Shown piece by piece: positions 46,593-58,740 of a DNA stretch of 64,000 nt (position 1 is the first letter of the stretch; the number at the start of each line of letters is the position of its first letter). Below the pieces are notes generated by a model. That model saw nothing but the letters and a program-made list of their open reading frames with translations. It did no database searches and was not told the DNA's origin. A program made the position numbers and the translations under genes. Origin of the DNA: Tetrapyrgos nigripes (taxonomy: Eukaryota; Basidiomycota; Agaricomycetes; Agaricales; Campanellaceae); NCBI GenBank assembly GCA_013368315.1, contig JAACJM010000303.1:30069-94068 (forward strand). Reading direction: 5' to 3'.

Positions 46593-47783
46593 TCATGCCA
46601 AGACATAGAACACACTGTTTGCCTTCCTGCCTCTACATCTGTTTAGATGTATAGTGCATTCTTTAAGGTTACCGTTCCACCTAAGAGCTCCCCCATGTTC
46701 CATGCCGTCGTAGTAATAGCATCCGAGGTCAGGGTCGACGACTCTAGCCGTGAAATGCTGGTCGCCAAAGTATATGACCCCAGCCAGTTCGTATTTGTAC
46801 GCAACATTGTTGACGCTCAAGTTGAACGTGGCATCGACGTACATGTTTGGACTGTTGTCATATGTGCCCAAGTAGAAGCACAGAATCTTGGGCACAGACA
46901 CGAACCGAGTAGTGAACATTCTCCACTCCATGCAGTCCGGGAAATCACATCTACCTGCCTGTATTTCGGTCAAGTCCGACATCCAGCTCACGATTGAAGG
47001 ATGTGGCCTCACTGACTCGAGCAACGCAACATCGTCTGACACATACCTGTGCTGTGATGGGTGCAACGAAGTACAAGTATACGCAGCCTGCGTCAAGTTG
47101 TGATCGTGCTTCATCAAGACCTTTAAAACGTCGCCAACGGAAACATACCTCCCTAAGGCGAAAGAAGGTTCTATGTCTTTCATATAGTCGAACCTGGTGC
47201 GTAAATTTTCCCTAATGACTTCTAGAGTCTGGCTGCCGAGTGCGTACAACTCAAGATCAGATACCAGGTTCGACAACTCGGGATTCTCGATGTCCCTAAA
47301 CCTGCCTGACCATCTAGCAGGATTCGATAACCATACTCGCATAAGCACTGTAAGTATCGAGTCATACGTGCAGCTGTTAGATGCCCATCTGGGGCCTCTA
47401 TCGGTACTCCTGACATCATCTGTCCCAGCAATCCCTGACACCTTCCTCGAAGCCTTCCTCGAGACCTTCCTGTGACGTTCGCAGTCTGCCTGCCCTACGT
47501 TGGAACGTTTCCTCTTCCGCGACACAGCGACAGTCTCGGGAGTGGCCGGATTATATACGGTTGTTCCCGTCCCCTGAGCGACAATGAGATTTGAGAGCTT
47601 AGCTTTCGAATCGGTCGGCTTGTCCTTTTTCTTCTTGTCCTTTTCTTTCTCTAATATTTTCCATCCGCTTATTTCGTAGTCACAAGTGAAAGGAGAAGAC
47701 CTGCCCCATTTCAGGGAGTGATATAGATGTGGTGGCTTGTAGTCTTCACCGACTGTCGCTCTGAACGACCGTATCTGATAGGA
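46593..47783 (-). CDS. USP/UCH-like cysteine protease domain, in frame after the Rep-helicase stop
   Basis: The minus-strand frame is open from the base after the Rep-helicase TGA (47,784-47,786) to 46,593, 396 codons, with no ATG before the domain. It has a Lys-rich linker (EKEKDKKKKDKP), SRKRKR, and then a peptidase-like fold. The Cys box is WASNSCTYDSILTVL (compare USP NxCYxNSxLQxL). The His box is YELAGVIYFGDQHFTARV, followed by CYYYDG (compare YxLxGV...GHYxAYV...WYxFDD). About 310 residues lie between the linker and the stop. Cleaving ubiquitin-like tags or processing the Rep protein are both possible. The lack of a start codon and the shared frame say it was, or is, the C-terminal domain of the Rep-helicase protein. 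Confidence 0.65.
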   Translation of the reverse strand, partial: SYQIRSFRATVGEDYKPPHLYHSLKWGRSSPFTCDYEISGWKILEKEKDKKKKDKPTDSKAKLSNLIVAQGTGTTVYNPATPETVAVSRKRKRSNVGQADCERHRKVSRKASRKVSGIAGTDDVRSTDRGPRWASNSCTYDSILTVLMRVWLSNPARWSGRFRDIENPELSNLVSDLELYALGSQTLEVIRENLRTRFDYMKDIEPSFALGRYVSVGDVLKVLMKHDHNLTQAAYTCTSLHPSQHRYVSDDVALLESVRPHPSIVSWMSDLTEIQAGRCDFPDCMEWRMFTTRFVSVPKILCFYLGTYDNSPNMYVDATFNLSVNNVAYKYELAGVIYFGDQHFTARVVDPDLGCYYYDGMEHGGALRWNGNLKECTIHLNRCRGRKANSVFYVLA

Positions 47784-50700
47784 TCAGTGATCCCCCTTAA
47801 CAGATTTGTGCAGTTTACCTGTGTATCTCCTGTTAGTTATCTCGTCTAAGAACTCGAGTGCTATGTACTCTTTATGTAGAGATCTGGATCCTATTGTTTG
47901 ACTGAGACCACCCCTTATTTTGTTAGGATCGAAACCTTGCAGGATGATGGTGCCGTCTGCTGTGGCACTGCGAGACAATGCAGTGTACATGCCGTGGAAA
48001 TCTCTGCAATTCTGAATGTCAACTGGATTGAAGGGTCGGGTCTTTCCCTGAGATGCGTAGTCTGTCATTGAGAAACATGGCAACACTTCCACCTGACTTC
48101 TCGATATATAGACTTTTCGGTCATCAGGCAGCGAACAATATGTTGAAACCAGAGACCTGGTAATGGGTACAACGTTCAAAGGAAGACCGGGGATGCGCAC
48201 TTTATTCGGTGGATTCGTGAGCTTGACAAAAAGTGTATCGAGCATTCTCTGTTTACGTGACCCCACACTGGAAGTCCACCCATACACGGTACCCTCTTGA
48301 CCCTTGGTAATACATATTTCAGTAGCTAGGTTGGTCCTGATCATTATAGGCATACCGTAACACAGACTTAATTTAGGTGCCACCATAGAATCAGACGTGC
48401 TGGGAGTCTGGCCCCACAGAATACGTTGAAGCGAGTCGGTCATACCTTTGATGCGTAATAGATTTGTCTCCTTGCGAGTTTTACCTCCCTCTGTTTCCTG
48501 TATCTCTTTAACTGGTAAAATAGTGTCTTCCGAGTAAAAGTCCAGGAGCTTTTGGCTGGACTCAATGGCAAACCTCTCCGTACCGGTTTGATTTATCTGG
48601 TCCTTATGGTTGTTAAGTGCAGTGATAATAGGCAAGTCTCTGAACAGTGAGTCACAAACAGATCGCATGCCTGAGATATTAGAAGAGAGTCTCGTATTTA
48701 AAAAGGCTATGTCGTCCATCGTGCAGCTCTTGTAATGCATGTTCTCAAGCGCGGTTCTGAATCGAGCATCAGCAGGCGTCTGTTCCTTCTGTCGCATGTT
48801 CTGTCTCAGTATAACGACTGTCGTGAATCCATGCCAAAGCGACCGGCCGATCGACTGCTCCTGCTCTTTATTCCAGAGTCCATCACCGTTCCTACTGTAC
48901 AACGCGGTATATTCGCCACCCATAGGCGGAGGTAGTTGCGCAAAGTCACCAGCCACAATAAGATTGAGACCTCCAAACGGGGTATCTAGGTTGTCCCTGG
49001 CTTTGCACAATCTCACACTTATCCTATACAGGTCCTGGGCAGACAGCATTGAAACTTCATCAATGAAGATGTAATCAACACCAAGAAGTCTTTGTCTCAC
49101 CTGTGGCAAACTGCCGTCAGACTTCCTCTCATTGATCCCTAAAACAGAATGATAGGTTGACCCACCCAATAATGTGGCAGCATTCCCTGTCAGCGCCAAT
49201 ATAATGATACGACCTGATTCTCCTCTTGCAGAAAAGAACTTAGCCACTGCTTTTAGAACCTGAGACTTACCTGTCCCACCCATGCCTGCTATGTACATCT
49301 GCAACTGTTGTGGGGACGAGCACACAGTGTGGTTGACTATTATCCTAAAGGCCTTCTCCTGCTCTCTGTTTAGACTGAATTCACCAACGCAACCGTTTAT
49401 AAGATGTTTGTTATTTCCCGTGGAAAATCTCTTCTCAAGAAAGGATTTGTCAACCACCTCTACTTTATCATAAGTGAACTTCTTCTTGGGTGGCTCGCCA
49501 CCGTCACCATCCTTTTTCTCCTTATCACACGACTGTCCCTTTCCATCCAACACAAGTTGACGTTCTTTTAATACCCGCTTCTTCCATTCAACACTACTCA
49601 CATTCCCCTCTGGGGCGACGAACTTAGACATGTCGGGCAATTTGACTTGAGTAGGAAGGTTCCAAAACGAAGTATGTAACACTCTCTTCATTGATTCCAT
49701 GTTGAGTATGCGCCTCCGTTGCAATCTGCCCATTTCAGAAGAGCCATCCTGCAAATCAATATCTGCCAACAGGTCCTCGGTAGGAAACACAGTCTGCTGT
49801 TCATGTACTTCCGCTAGTGGGTCTTCCGTATCGTCCGCAAAATGATCCCAGCTGTTCGACATGTCCCCACCGGCCCTCATCTGAGCTCTATAATCATCCC
49901 TTGCATCAAGACATTCATAGATAACATTGAAGTTTTCCATCAGCTCCTTCTGTCTGTCAGTGAATGAATGTTCATTGAAGGCAACAGACCAGTCGGAACA
50001 TTCACAAAGCAGATCCTTACCACTCCTCCATGGCTTAAACAGGGTGAGCATCGTAGTACAGTAGTATTGGTAGTCGCCTTTGTCTCTCCTTGGAAGACTG
50101 GAACCAAGGAAATTAACCACCAGTTTATCAGAGTGTTTTCTAAGTCTTATGCCATGAGTGGCATGCAGCGGATGCGAAGCATGAAATTTAAAACAATTGG
50201 ACTTAAGTCTGACGTTCCTACCAACTGCTTCAATGTCAATGTCCTCGTCGTCGGACATTTCAGGCTCACACATTGGCTGATTCTTATTGCTTTTGGACCG
50301 CTTAGCTAGTTGTTTGAGTGTCTTCTTCTCAGTTAATCTAACCCAGTCATATAGGGAAATATGTTCGAGTTCGCCTGGCCTGTAGATATAATCAAATACC
50401 GGACTCAAGCCGACCACACGGCCTCCTTTCCTTATTAAAGCCACCTTGTCAAACGACGGACCGCCAGTAGAACTTTCGTCAAAATATTGTCTGACTTCCG
50501 AAACAAACGGCTGCCAGTATAAGGGAAGGAATTGATGAGCTGTGTAGTGATCGGGATTTCCCAGTAGATACATACAGATCATCGGAGAACCCATCTCCAT
50601 CTTCGTGCTCAGGAGGTTGACGATCTTAGTAAGTAACTTCCTAGCCTTTTCCTGGCCAGTCTGTGTGCCATTCACCAGCTCTTTATTGCCATCAAGTATG

Positions 50701-53700
50701 GACACGATAGCATCGAATATAACATGAGTCTTCAAAGCGGCCTTTGTTATATAATCAGAGACGTACACTACCACTGCTTTGATTGCAGTTCCGGAGTTCA
50801 AGCAAGTCACATCAGTATTACATCGGGATATATACGTAAGTTCGTGAGTAAAGGTGTTGATCCAAGGATCTTGCTTTTTCATATATAGAGTTCCGGTATC
50901 CTTATCGATCATGGTCTGCTCGTACAGCGGTCTAGGAAACCGAGACTTGCACTTGTTCCACTTGTTATCAGTACACCCCTTATACATGGCATCCTTGCGT
51001 ATACTTCCGTCCTTGTTTTTGTTTTTGTTGCAGTCGTGTGTGTACGAGTGCAGCAGAAGGTCATCCACTTCCAACTTAAATCTAGACCGCCACGCTACAA
51101 ATCCATCACATGTACTACAGCCCGGATCAGCCTCACTGTGAATCAAACATAACCTGGGCGGACAAGTGGGTAAAGTCAGCGAAGGTTCGACATAGGTAGA
51201 ATCGAGTCTAGCAGTCTCACATGCGGCAACGACTTGGGCCCTATTACCCGTCATAAAATCACCACTGTATACACTCTCCAAATAGGTTATGATTCGTTGT
51301 TGAAAATCAGTCTGCGCATCCAGCATATGATCTCTTACCTCTTGGGGAGAAAGAGCACCTTTGAGCCACAGCATAAGGTGAAGGTGTAAAGTTAGCCTAC
51401 CTTGCTGTTCGACAGTACCATAATAGCCTCCTACGTCCCCGTACAAACCTCGTTCATCAGACCCGCATCCCAAAACACATTCCAGAAAGGCTTCGACCAT
51501 GAAATGGAAAAATCTAGCGGCTGCCACTGGATTCGAAAGTACGGACTTTATCTCAGACGTTCGGTTGCCAATAGACGGCCTGAACTTCTCCTCAGAGCCT
51601 GCAAAATAGATCGCAATAGGGTGTCTCTCGTCAGCAGGTGAGAGCGTTATGTACCACGAAGGGGCACCCAAATGAGATATAAGCGACCAGATTTCATGAC
51701 GCATGTTCTTCTTAGTAGTAGTCGAGCCTTCAACCCTGCCGGCCACATAATCGATGTCACTAAGGAACTTGAAACAAGCCTTCTGCTGGTCAGTCAGAGG
51801 CGTAATCTTTTTGCCTGCAGCCATCTGGCACGCAATTTCGTTCATTACTTTTCTATCCAGCGTAAGCAAGCGGTTCGTCATGTCATCAAAGGTCTTCCGT
51901 TCGGCCATTAAAAAACCAGAGGTGGTAGTTGCTTTTATCTGGGCATGACTGAATGCAACAAAGGGGAAGTTCGGGTCTTTTTGAAACCGCTTATCATGAT
52001 ACATCAACAGCCAACTTTTGTGTCGTTTGTCAGACAAAGCTGTCAAGCCTATTCCACCGGCACCATAAGGGAATAACCATGGAAACATCTTTGGATACAA
52101 CTGGTGATTGTTCCAAATAGACTCAGAGTTGTCAGAATGGCCAATAGAAAGTGCCCTGCCTCCAGCGTCGAAATGTTTCCATGCCTCAGCTCGTAGCTGA
52201 TTCGTTGTCATTTTCTGTAGCCTTTCGCCCGTCAACCCGTGCACAGTGAATGCACAGTCACCTTCGAGACCATCCTCCTCATCGCGATCGAAAACACTCG
52301 TGCCTTCCGGCGTCTTGTTCGACTCGGCGTGTTTATATTCGACCGTGCAGGGTGGGGATTCCTCTTGGTACTGCGACAAATTTTCCTCAGACAATATTAC
52401 ATCCGCATAGTCAGGGTGGTTGAGAACAAGCCACTCAAGTGCTCGTTTCACAACGTTACGTCTCACCAAGAAAGGGGAGGTCATTTTATATTCAGGCTTG
52501 TTGGGTCTGGCCGGACCCGACCACATGATAGCAAGCACCTCTTCAACATCCTCCCTAGGCGGAGGCAGTATATCGTATACCTTTGGAATAGGTGTCTCGA
52601 ATGCCATGACATGAGCTTTCATTTTCTTGCGACCAGTAGCTATCCGGACGAAACAATTAGTGTGTCGAACCCGAGACACCAGTACTTTTTCGAAATAACG
52701 CAAGGACGACAACTCATCTGGTACATTCCCAAGCCAAAGACCTCTCGCCAGAGCAGTCTCAGGTACTTTACCCTTGGTCAGAGTCTTGCGACATGAATCG
52801 CACAACCGGTTGCACTGGTAGTCAATAACTGGACTGGTGAGCTCCCGTATTTTATCTGTAGCCGACCTTCGTTCCTGTCGAGTAACCCCAGTGGCGTCCA
52901 GTACACGTAGCAACCTCTTAACTGATTTCAACCTCGTCAGCTGTCTTGCAGGTGTGAGTTGCCCGCAAACTGCACATCCAGCCTCCTCGAAGAACTCGGG
53001 TCGCATTCTCTTGCAAGTGTTAGTGAGAGCCTTATGAGAGGTGGTACGATCTAACGGCGCAGGAGGATATACTGTGTTTGAACTATTCGACGCTTTGGCC
53101 TGGAAAGCGTCAGGTGGCAAGATGTTGACCGGGTGAGCGTTGTTCAATAAAGTTCGTACGGACCGTTTTGTTGTATTTCTTTTGTCGTCCTGGCTCTGCT
53201 GAAACCTGAACACAGAGACGCAGCAGTGACAGCCGACGCAAGTATGTTCAACAAATAGGTCTTGAATTGCAGTCATAGTCAATGTTCTAGGCGATCGTAA
53301 CTTGTGATATGAGGCAATCTGTCTAGCGTCCGTAAGAGACAGGTGGGGCAATAGTTCAGATACGGGTACAGTTGCGACGACTTCACCTTCAGACAGCAGA
53401 TAACTGAAACTGGAAGTGTGTATATGAAAGGTGAACGAGTATGTAGCATTGAGCTTGGGCATTCCGTCTCGCAGCTGCATATAGGGGAGAACATTGGCAG
53501 CAGGAACAAGACGTTTGCGATGGCCTCCAAGATCTAGTCGTTTAATTAAAGGTCGCGAGCGCGACGAGCAGCAGTGGAATGCACGCATGATGTTTCCACG
53601 AGAAACAGACCTCAAACTCAGGACTCTCTTAAGTTTCGACTTTCTGTTCAATATCCGCCTTCTGGTCTTTGACATAGATCGGCATTGTGCAATCAAAAAA

Positions 53701-54265
53701 GGATGTTGAAACGACAAGAAAACGAAAACAAGGTGAGTTAGCAAGATATCGTGTTTTTCGTTGAAGAGGCCCATAAGGAGGGCAACGGTGTCATGCTTGA
53801 GACGCATGTTCCTAGTAAGTTGAGCCTTCAGCCGTCTAGCTTTCCATGAAGGGCCAGCAGGAGCTATCGTTACCAGACGGAATGACGAATGATGACATGT
53901 GAAATAACGCAGAGCCATGCACACACACCGATAACCTGGACACCAGGTGGAGATATACGAGAAAACATCCATTATCTTAACACGGACCTGATGGATCACG
54001 AAATCCACAATATCAGTCAACAATGACGATTCACGAGTTACATATCTACAGTCAGCCTCCACATGGAGTGCTGTAAAGTGAAGGAATGGTACTTGCAGAT
54101 GGTCACAAGCAACCATCTGGTCATACAACGGACTGCTATGGATGACGACCGTGCGCATGCACGGGAAATCCATAGCCATTCGACCGAGGAGGACGACCGC
54201 ACACTCGTGCGGGGAGTCCCCGGATGACATTTCATATGGGGCAAAACCACCACCAGCGGAGGCAC
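47784..54265 (-). CDS. Helitron Rep / PIF1-type helicase
   Basis: The rolling-circle transposase of the element. The open frame runs to 54,314; 54,265 is the acceptor of the best gene model, and ATG 53,675 is the simplest internal start (1,963 residues). Counting from 53,675: Cys-rich zinc region (CAVCGQ, CNRLCDSC) about 230-300; Helitron N-terminal region about 500-700; HUH-type motif RLTLHLHLML near 762; two-Tyr motif YVSDYITK near 967; PIF1 helicase from about 1,440 with Walker A GMGGTGKSQ, Walker B IFIDEVSML, GDFAQLPPP, and the C-terminal YTALSR. All catalytic motifs are intact. The family is known to nick, unwind and replicate Helitrons. It ends at TGA 47,784-47,786, beyond which the same frame encodes a protease. 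Confidence 0.9.
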
Positions 54266-54318
54266 CTGAAAGAACAGTCATATAAGCAAAAAAGCTGGGA
54301 GACAAGCAGACCAAATAC

Positions 54319-55095
54319 CTGGGTGATTGCCCGTATACTGATAACCGGCAAACATCGTGGAAATGCCAGTCAGCTGAAGCTGAGGGTGCTGGACGATGCC
54401 CTCAGACGACACAGGTTCCCCTACATCTGATAAAATAAGGTTTTCTTCAAAAGAAACGACATAAGGGAAATTAAGCAAGCCATCTGTCTCGATATTCAAT
54501 AAATAGCTCACCTGCCAGGTGTCCAGCTACTATGAGCGGGTCGGCTCCTTCCATCTTCGCATCACATCGGGTGGCTTCAATATCTACCCCCAATTCAAAA
54601 GACGATGCAGGCCGAGTACAATTAGCTACTCACTGCAGACTGACGATAAGATGTCGAAGGTCCAATGGACAACCGGACCTGTTAGTCGTCACGATGAGGA
54701 CGATGAGGGATCCATGTTTTTTCCCCATATTTTCCGTCGCAGGATAAGGAAGGTATTGACAGGAGGAGTGATGATGGAGCATGACCATGTCAGCAGCCGC
54801 GCATACTACTGACTTCGTTTCTGAAACACGCACCAGTAGCACTGCAGACGTGGAGCGAACCACACTCCTCAAGCATACGAGTTTCGGAAACGATGGAGTC
54901 GCGGCTGGCCAAATAGTAAGGAGGTGATTGCTGTCCAGTTGTTGCAGCTGCAAAATACACAGGCAAGTTATCAGGAGACATGATAGCCAGTACACCAAAT
55001 CCTGATGTACACTCACTGTTGCTTAGTTTTATAAAGGGTGCGCAGACGACGGCAATGAGGCATGTGACGGGCAGGTTTTTGAGAAGAGACAACAT
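54319..55095 (-). CDS. Five upstream exons reading into the Rep-helicase frame
   Basis: ATG at 55,095 opens MLSLLKNLPVTCLIAVVCAP, a signal-peptide-like start. GT-AG exons fit with constant phase: 55,095-55,017, 54,947-54,834, 54,678-54,634, 54,583-54,512 and 54,426-54,319. They join the exon beginning 54,265 in the same frame as the helicase. The products include SIVSETRMLEECGSLHVCS, GPVVHWTFDILSSVC, NIEATRCDAKMEGADPLIV and LQLTGISTMFAGYQYTGNHP. I do not recognise these. Either they are the true N-terminus of the Rep protein, or a host gene captured upstream whose own 3' end (an intron near 53,700 with a CTAAC branch site) is unclear. The splice model is by eye. Confidence 0.55.
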
Positions 55096-55200
55096 TGTTT
55101 TGTAAAAAAAACAGTTGCCGAGCTATTAAGTCAAACGTTAGTCACGTGTACCTATTCTCATCTTCGGAGTCTTCACCCTTCCTTTTTTTTTCTTTCTTTT

Positions 55201-55220
55201 AATATAAATATATATATTAT
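55201..55220 (-). promoter_or_regulatory. TATA-like A/T tract upstream of the 55,095 start
   Basis: A 20-bp A/T-only tract (aatataaatatatatattat) lies about 105 bp upstream of the ATG at 55,095, preceded on the minus strand by unremarkable sequence and followed by an AG-rich run (plus strand cctttttttttctttctttt). Its distance and composition fit a TATA-type core promoter. Confidence 0.4.
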
Positions 55221-55329
55221 GTTTGCTCGCGGAAGATGCAACAAACAGTCAAGAAGATGAATACAGTGTTAAGTGTGGTAAACGGCCAAGAAAACTGTAG
55301 GTAGCATTAAGATTACACTGGCAGTTTGT

Positions 55330-56674
55330 TTACGGTTCGGCAACCCCCAAAGCCATGTCGACTCCTTTCCCCAAGGCCACCTCGACTTCATCCCAATACG
55401 TGTCGTCCCAGCCAACCAGACGGCGACGCAGCAGCGGACGTTCAGGCAACGGGTCCTCCATTTCACCGGTAAATATCGGAATCACGTGTCTATCAAATTC
55501 GCCTTCTAACCAGTCGTCGTAGTCCAATGGAAAGTATCCTATGTCACCTGTGTCCAACAGAACACACAAGGAGGGTCCGGTAGTACCGACAGCCTCGCCA
55601 GAACGGGGTTGCCATTCGGCAGATCTGCAGGGACACGACCCCCTAGGAGAACTGCATCCAGTCGCCGCCAGTTGGTTGAACTCCAGGTTGAACTCAAGCG
55701 AACGAGTGAATGTAGCCCAATGTGACCCGAGGTCTGGATCCCGGGAGTCGAACAATATATATAGGTGCTTCAAGTTGCGAAGACTCCGGAAACACAAGGT
55801 ACTACTGAGAGCTTCAGTGCCTAATCCATGGATGGTATGCATCAGACAACAGATCAGATGGCTAGCTGGATACTGTGGAACCTGAGACTTACGTACCTAC
55901 GTCACAAAACGGGACCTCTATGACGAGAGACCTGATGCTCGGTAGGAACGAAGGTGACACTTGAGAGGTCACTGACTAGCAACCGGTTAGATAGGAATAT
56001 TCAATGTCACTTGGATCGAATATGTGCAGAAGAGACCCCCGATATTCCTGCAACATAGGAAAGCTGTTGCTGTTGAGAATGGATAGCATGTCCAGATACA
56101 GACCGACGCCGATCTCCAGGTGCGTGAGATGAGTGCACAGGGTCAAACAGGACAGAGCGTCTGGGCCGTAGTCTCCCCATACCCTACTCACATGAAGATA
56201 AGCCACCAGACCTCTCGTCGGTGGGTCGTCCCTCAGCGTGTCCGAGAAGTTCTGAAAGGAATGGGCAGTCCTGATATGTACATGTCCCAAGGTGAACCTA
56301 CGCATCGGGAGTCTGGTACACGTAGGATCATATCAGATCAACTGGGTAGCGTAGACAGATGGTTAAATAAGTACTCACTCGTTGCGCAGTGCAGATGTGA
56401 TGCTGTTGGCCAGCATCAGAGAGCTAGGCGTACCGTCTCGTGCCAACATACAGACCACATTCAGCGTGAGCTCGAAACAGAACTTCAGATAGAACATCCG
56501 GTTCAGATAACAACAATCAGAGAGAAGCAAAGGAAGGAAATGAAGAAGAACGTAAATAAGTCAATAAGGAGATTGAGGAAACGAGAAAGATTCGAAAAGA
56601 CAAAGTGGGGGGAGTATCAAAGCAGGTCTGAGGAGTCACATACCTGCGGTGGGGCTGTCGAGAGAGACATGGTC
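55330..56674 (-). CDS. F-box/LRR-like protein, multi-exon
   Basis: A short first exon (MTMSLSTAPPQ, donor gtatgtg at about 56,640) may precede exons with LARDGTPSSLMLANSITSAL (donor gtgagt near 56,365), RMRRFTLGHVHIRTAHSFQN with LTLCTHLTHLEIGVGLYLDM, FLPSIRSLVIEVPF, and a last exon SSTLCFRSLRNLKHLYILFD to YWDEVEVALGKGVDMALG. The evenly spaced leucine-rich strands (LTHLEIGVGL, IRSLVIEV, LKHLYILFD) are typical of basidiomycete F-box-associated LRR proteins. No F-box itself was identified. One exon seems to end in a stop (YSYLTGC at 55,979) unless an intron starts before it, so the gene may be damaged. Confidence 0.45.
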
Positions 56675-57145
56675 ATGCAGGAACTGAACAAGCAAATTGC
56701 ACGAACGACCTTATAAACTAGCACAAGTGCAGCAATGGTATGTACGTAAATTCGAAACAATCCCGGGCAGAAGACGTTATATAATGGGGAAGAAGAAGAT
56801 AACAGACGCTCTGGAGCCACGATCGCTTCTAAGGTGCAGGGCAGGAGTCGACGACTCACGACCGCACGACAAGTATTCAATAACACACCATTCTCGATAC
56901 CACCCATTATTTAATATAGCACTTCGACGTGCACCCACATACCAAAGCATGATATACAATTACATGTAGGAAAGCACACGACAAAACAACCCCAGGAAGA
57001 GAGCCTACTAAAACGTACATACAAACTGACCAACGATATCATCATAATTGAAGGACAGCAAATGTCTCTACTATCTTGAAACAACAGATAGTCAACGTTC
57101 TAAAGCGACGGCGTATACTATACATCGAGAAACAGAGGGAGTCAC

Positions 57146-58740
57146 TTAAACAAGTCCATTGATCCAGTCGTGCAGCCTGGGCTCCCTGATTATCTCGACA
57201 TCCAACGGGTACAAAGAGTCGAAAGCGGACAGTCTGCCTTTGATGTGCGCCTCAGACAGAGCATATACCTCTGACGCCCTGACTAGCAGACGCTGCAGCT
57301 TCACATGTCCTGATACCGACGATCCATCTTCATTTGCGAAAGTAGTCGACATTTCCTCATCTTCAGTCAAGACAGCAGTCGACATTTCTTCATCGGAATC
57401 TGAGGTCCTGACATCTGACAGTACATCATCGGACAGGGTCGTCGACGAACAACTTGCAGACGAAAACCGATTGTCGAAGATGTCGACCAGGATATGGTCG
57501 AGAGGGTTGCCAAGCAGGTCCGTTTCGCGCTGTCTGGTAACTGGGTCGTCGATCTCTCGACTCCTTGGATACATCTCGTGTGACTGGAACGTTTGCTTGA
57601 TGTACAGGCTGAGGACCAGTGTTTCGACGCTGGGGAACCTATTAACTGGATGGAATAGGGAAAGCAAGCAGCCGAATGGGAAAAACTGTGGATAGCAGGA
57701 GTAGGAGTATATTTCGAATATCCGACAAACCTTCAAGTGACAGGCGGACTGTGCGAGGTCGTCCTGCTGGACGATTATACGATCCAGCCTACTGGCTGTG
57801 TGAAAAAACGCCAAAGTGAGCATCCTATGCGAAGGGGAGGAAGTACAAAGAATGTCATACCATCTTGTATACCAATGCGCAGCTCTACCAGCGTTCTACC
57901 CATCTCGCTGAACAGCCTGGTGTAGTCTCTGACGGAGAAGCAACTACTTATCTGCAGAAGGGCTAGAGCAGACATATCAAATGGGCCAGACGTCGACAGT
58001 ATGTCGTTCCATTTCAAGTCTACGTCTCCACCGGAAGGTCTGCTGAACGGCCCGATATGCAAAGCGTCAAGACACAGCTTTGAAGCATATGTCCGATCGA
58101 GAAACGAGCACATGTCAGCTCGGGCATCAGTCTCGGATTGAGCCAAGATGACGCAATCGAGCGCCAGCGAATACCTGTTTTGGGACTAGGTGGGCATCGG
58201 ACGGGATCAGAGAGACCAGAATATCGAGGAGGTGGGAGAGAGCGTGGAAGGGCTGGTTGAAAATGGCAAGATCCTTCATAAACCGACTGCATGCTACCAG
58301 GGACTGTATCCAGTCAGCCACATAACCCACGCCAACGAATTCGTTGCGCCTCCCCATCGACATTAGTCCGGAGACCGACAAACATTCCAACCGGCTAACT
58401 GATGGTCCAGCAGCCCAGGCCAATGGCTTACTGTTTCCAACATGTCACGACCAGCAACACGGAAGTTGACAACGATGTCAGACCTTCCACTACCGGTAAG
58501 GATCTGCATGTACCTGCTGAGGACTGCATGTATGTTGGCCTCTTCATGATCTCGAGCGTACATGTAGAGCGCTCCGGACTCCAGCATCAAATGACTGGCA
58601 AAGGTCTTATCGATTACGAAGTCGGGTTGCGTGTGCAGTCCAACCGGTTCAGGTATTTGGTCCGTCGAAAACAGTGTACGAAGAGCGAGAACTGCAGCAG
58701 GCGAGACGGAATAAGAAATCGGGCCTTGAGGGGACGACAT
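57146..58740 (-). CDS. F-box/LRR-like protein, multi-exon (second)
   Basis: Start MSSPQGPISYSVSPAAVLAL at 58,740. The following coding pieces are in order on the minus strand: VIDKTFASHLMLESGALYMY; VSRLECLSVSGLMSMGRR; WIQSLVACSRFMKDLAIFNQ; SKLCLDALHIGPFSRPSGGD; EMGRTLVELRIGIQDG; NRFPSVETLVLSLYI; and a C-terminal exon with DPVTRQRETDLLGNPLD ending EPRLHDWINGLV at 57,146. Short introns separate them. The recurrent L..L.I strands and the overall size fit an F-box/LRR-type substrate adaptor. This is inference; no F-box motif is visible. It lies on the same strand as the Helitron genes. Confidence 0.45.

Larger units (their letters stand above)
46504..55222 (-). mobile_element. Helitron (autonomous-type, 5' end not located)
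   Basis: The element lies on the minus strand. Its 3' terminus is at 46,504: the minus strand ends CTAG followed by a host T, with a GC-rich hairpin 10 nt inside, as expected for CTRR-ending Helitrons that insert between A and T. It carries a Rep-helicase of about 2,000 residues and a protease-like frame. The right limit given here is only the promoter-like region of the Rep gene. A 5' TC end next to the missing GH71 sequence was looked for and not seen up to 64,000. The element may be longer and include the genes to the right, or its right flank may be rearranged. Confidence 0.85.

Noticed and set aside
53676..54318. Treating the whole 2,176-codon frame from 54,314 as a single-exon Rep protein
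   Set aside because: The first frame start at 54,314 lies within a likely intron (acceptor at 54,265), and the T-rich part near 53,700-53,745 looks intronic. The frame is kept only from 54,265 with the start left open.
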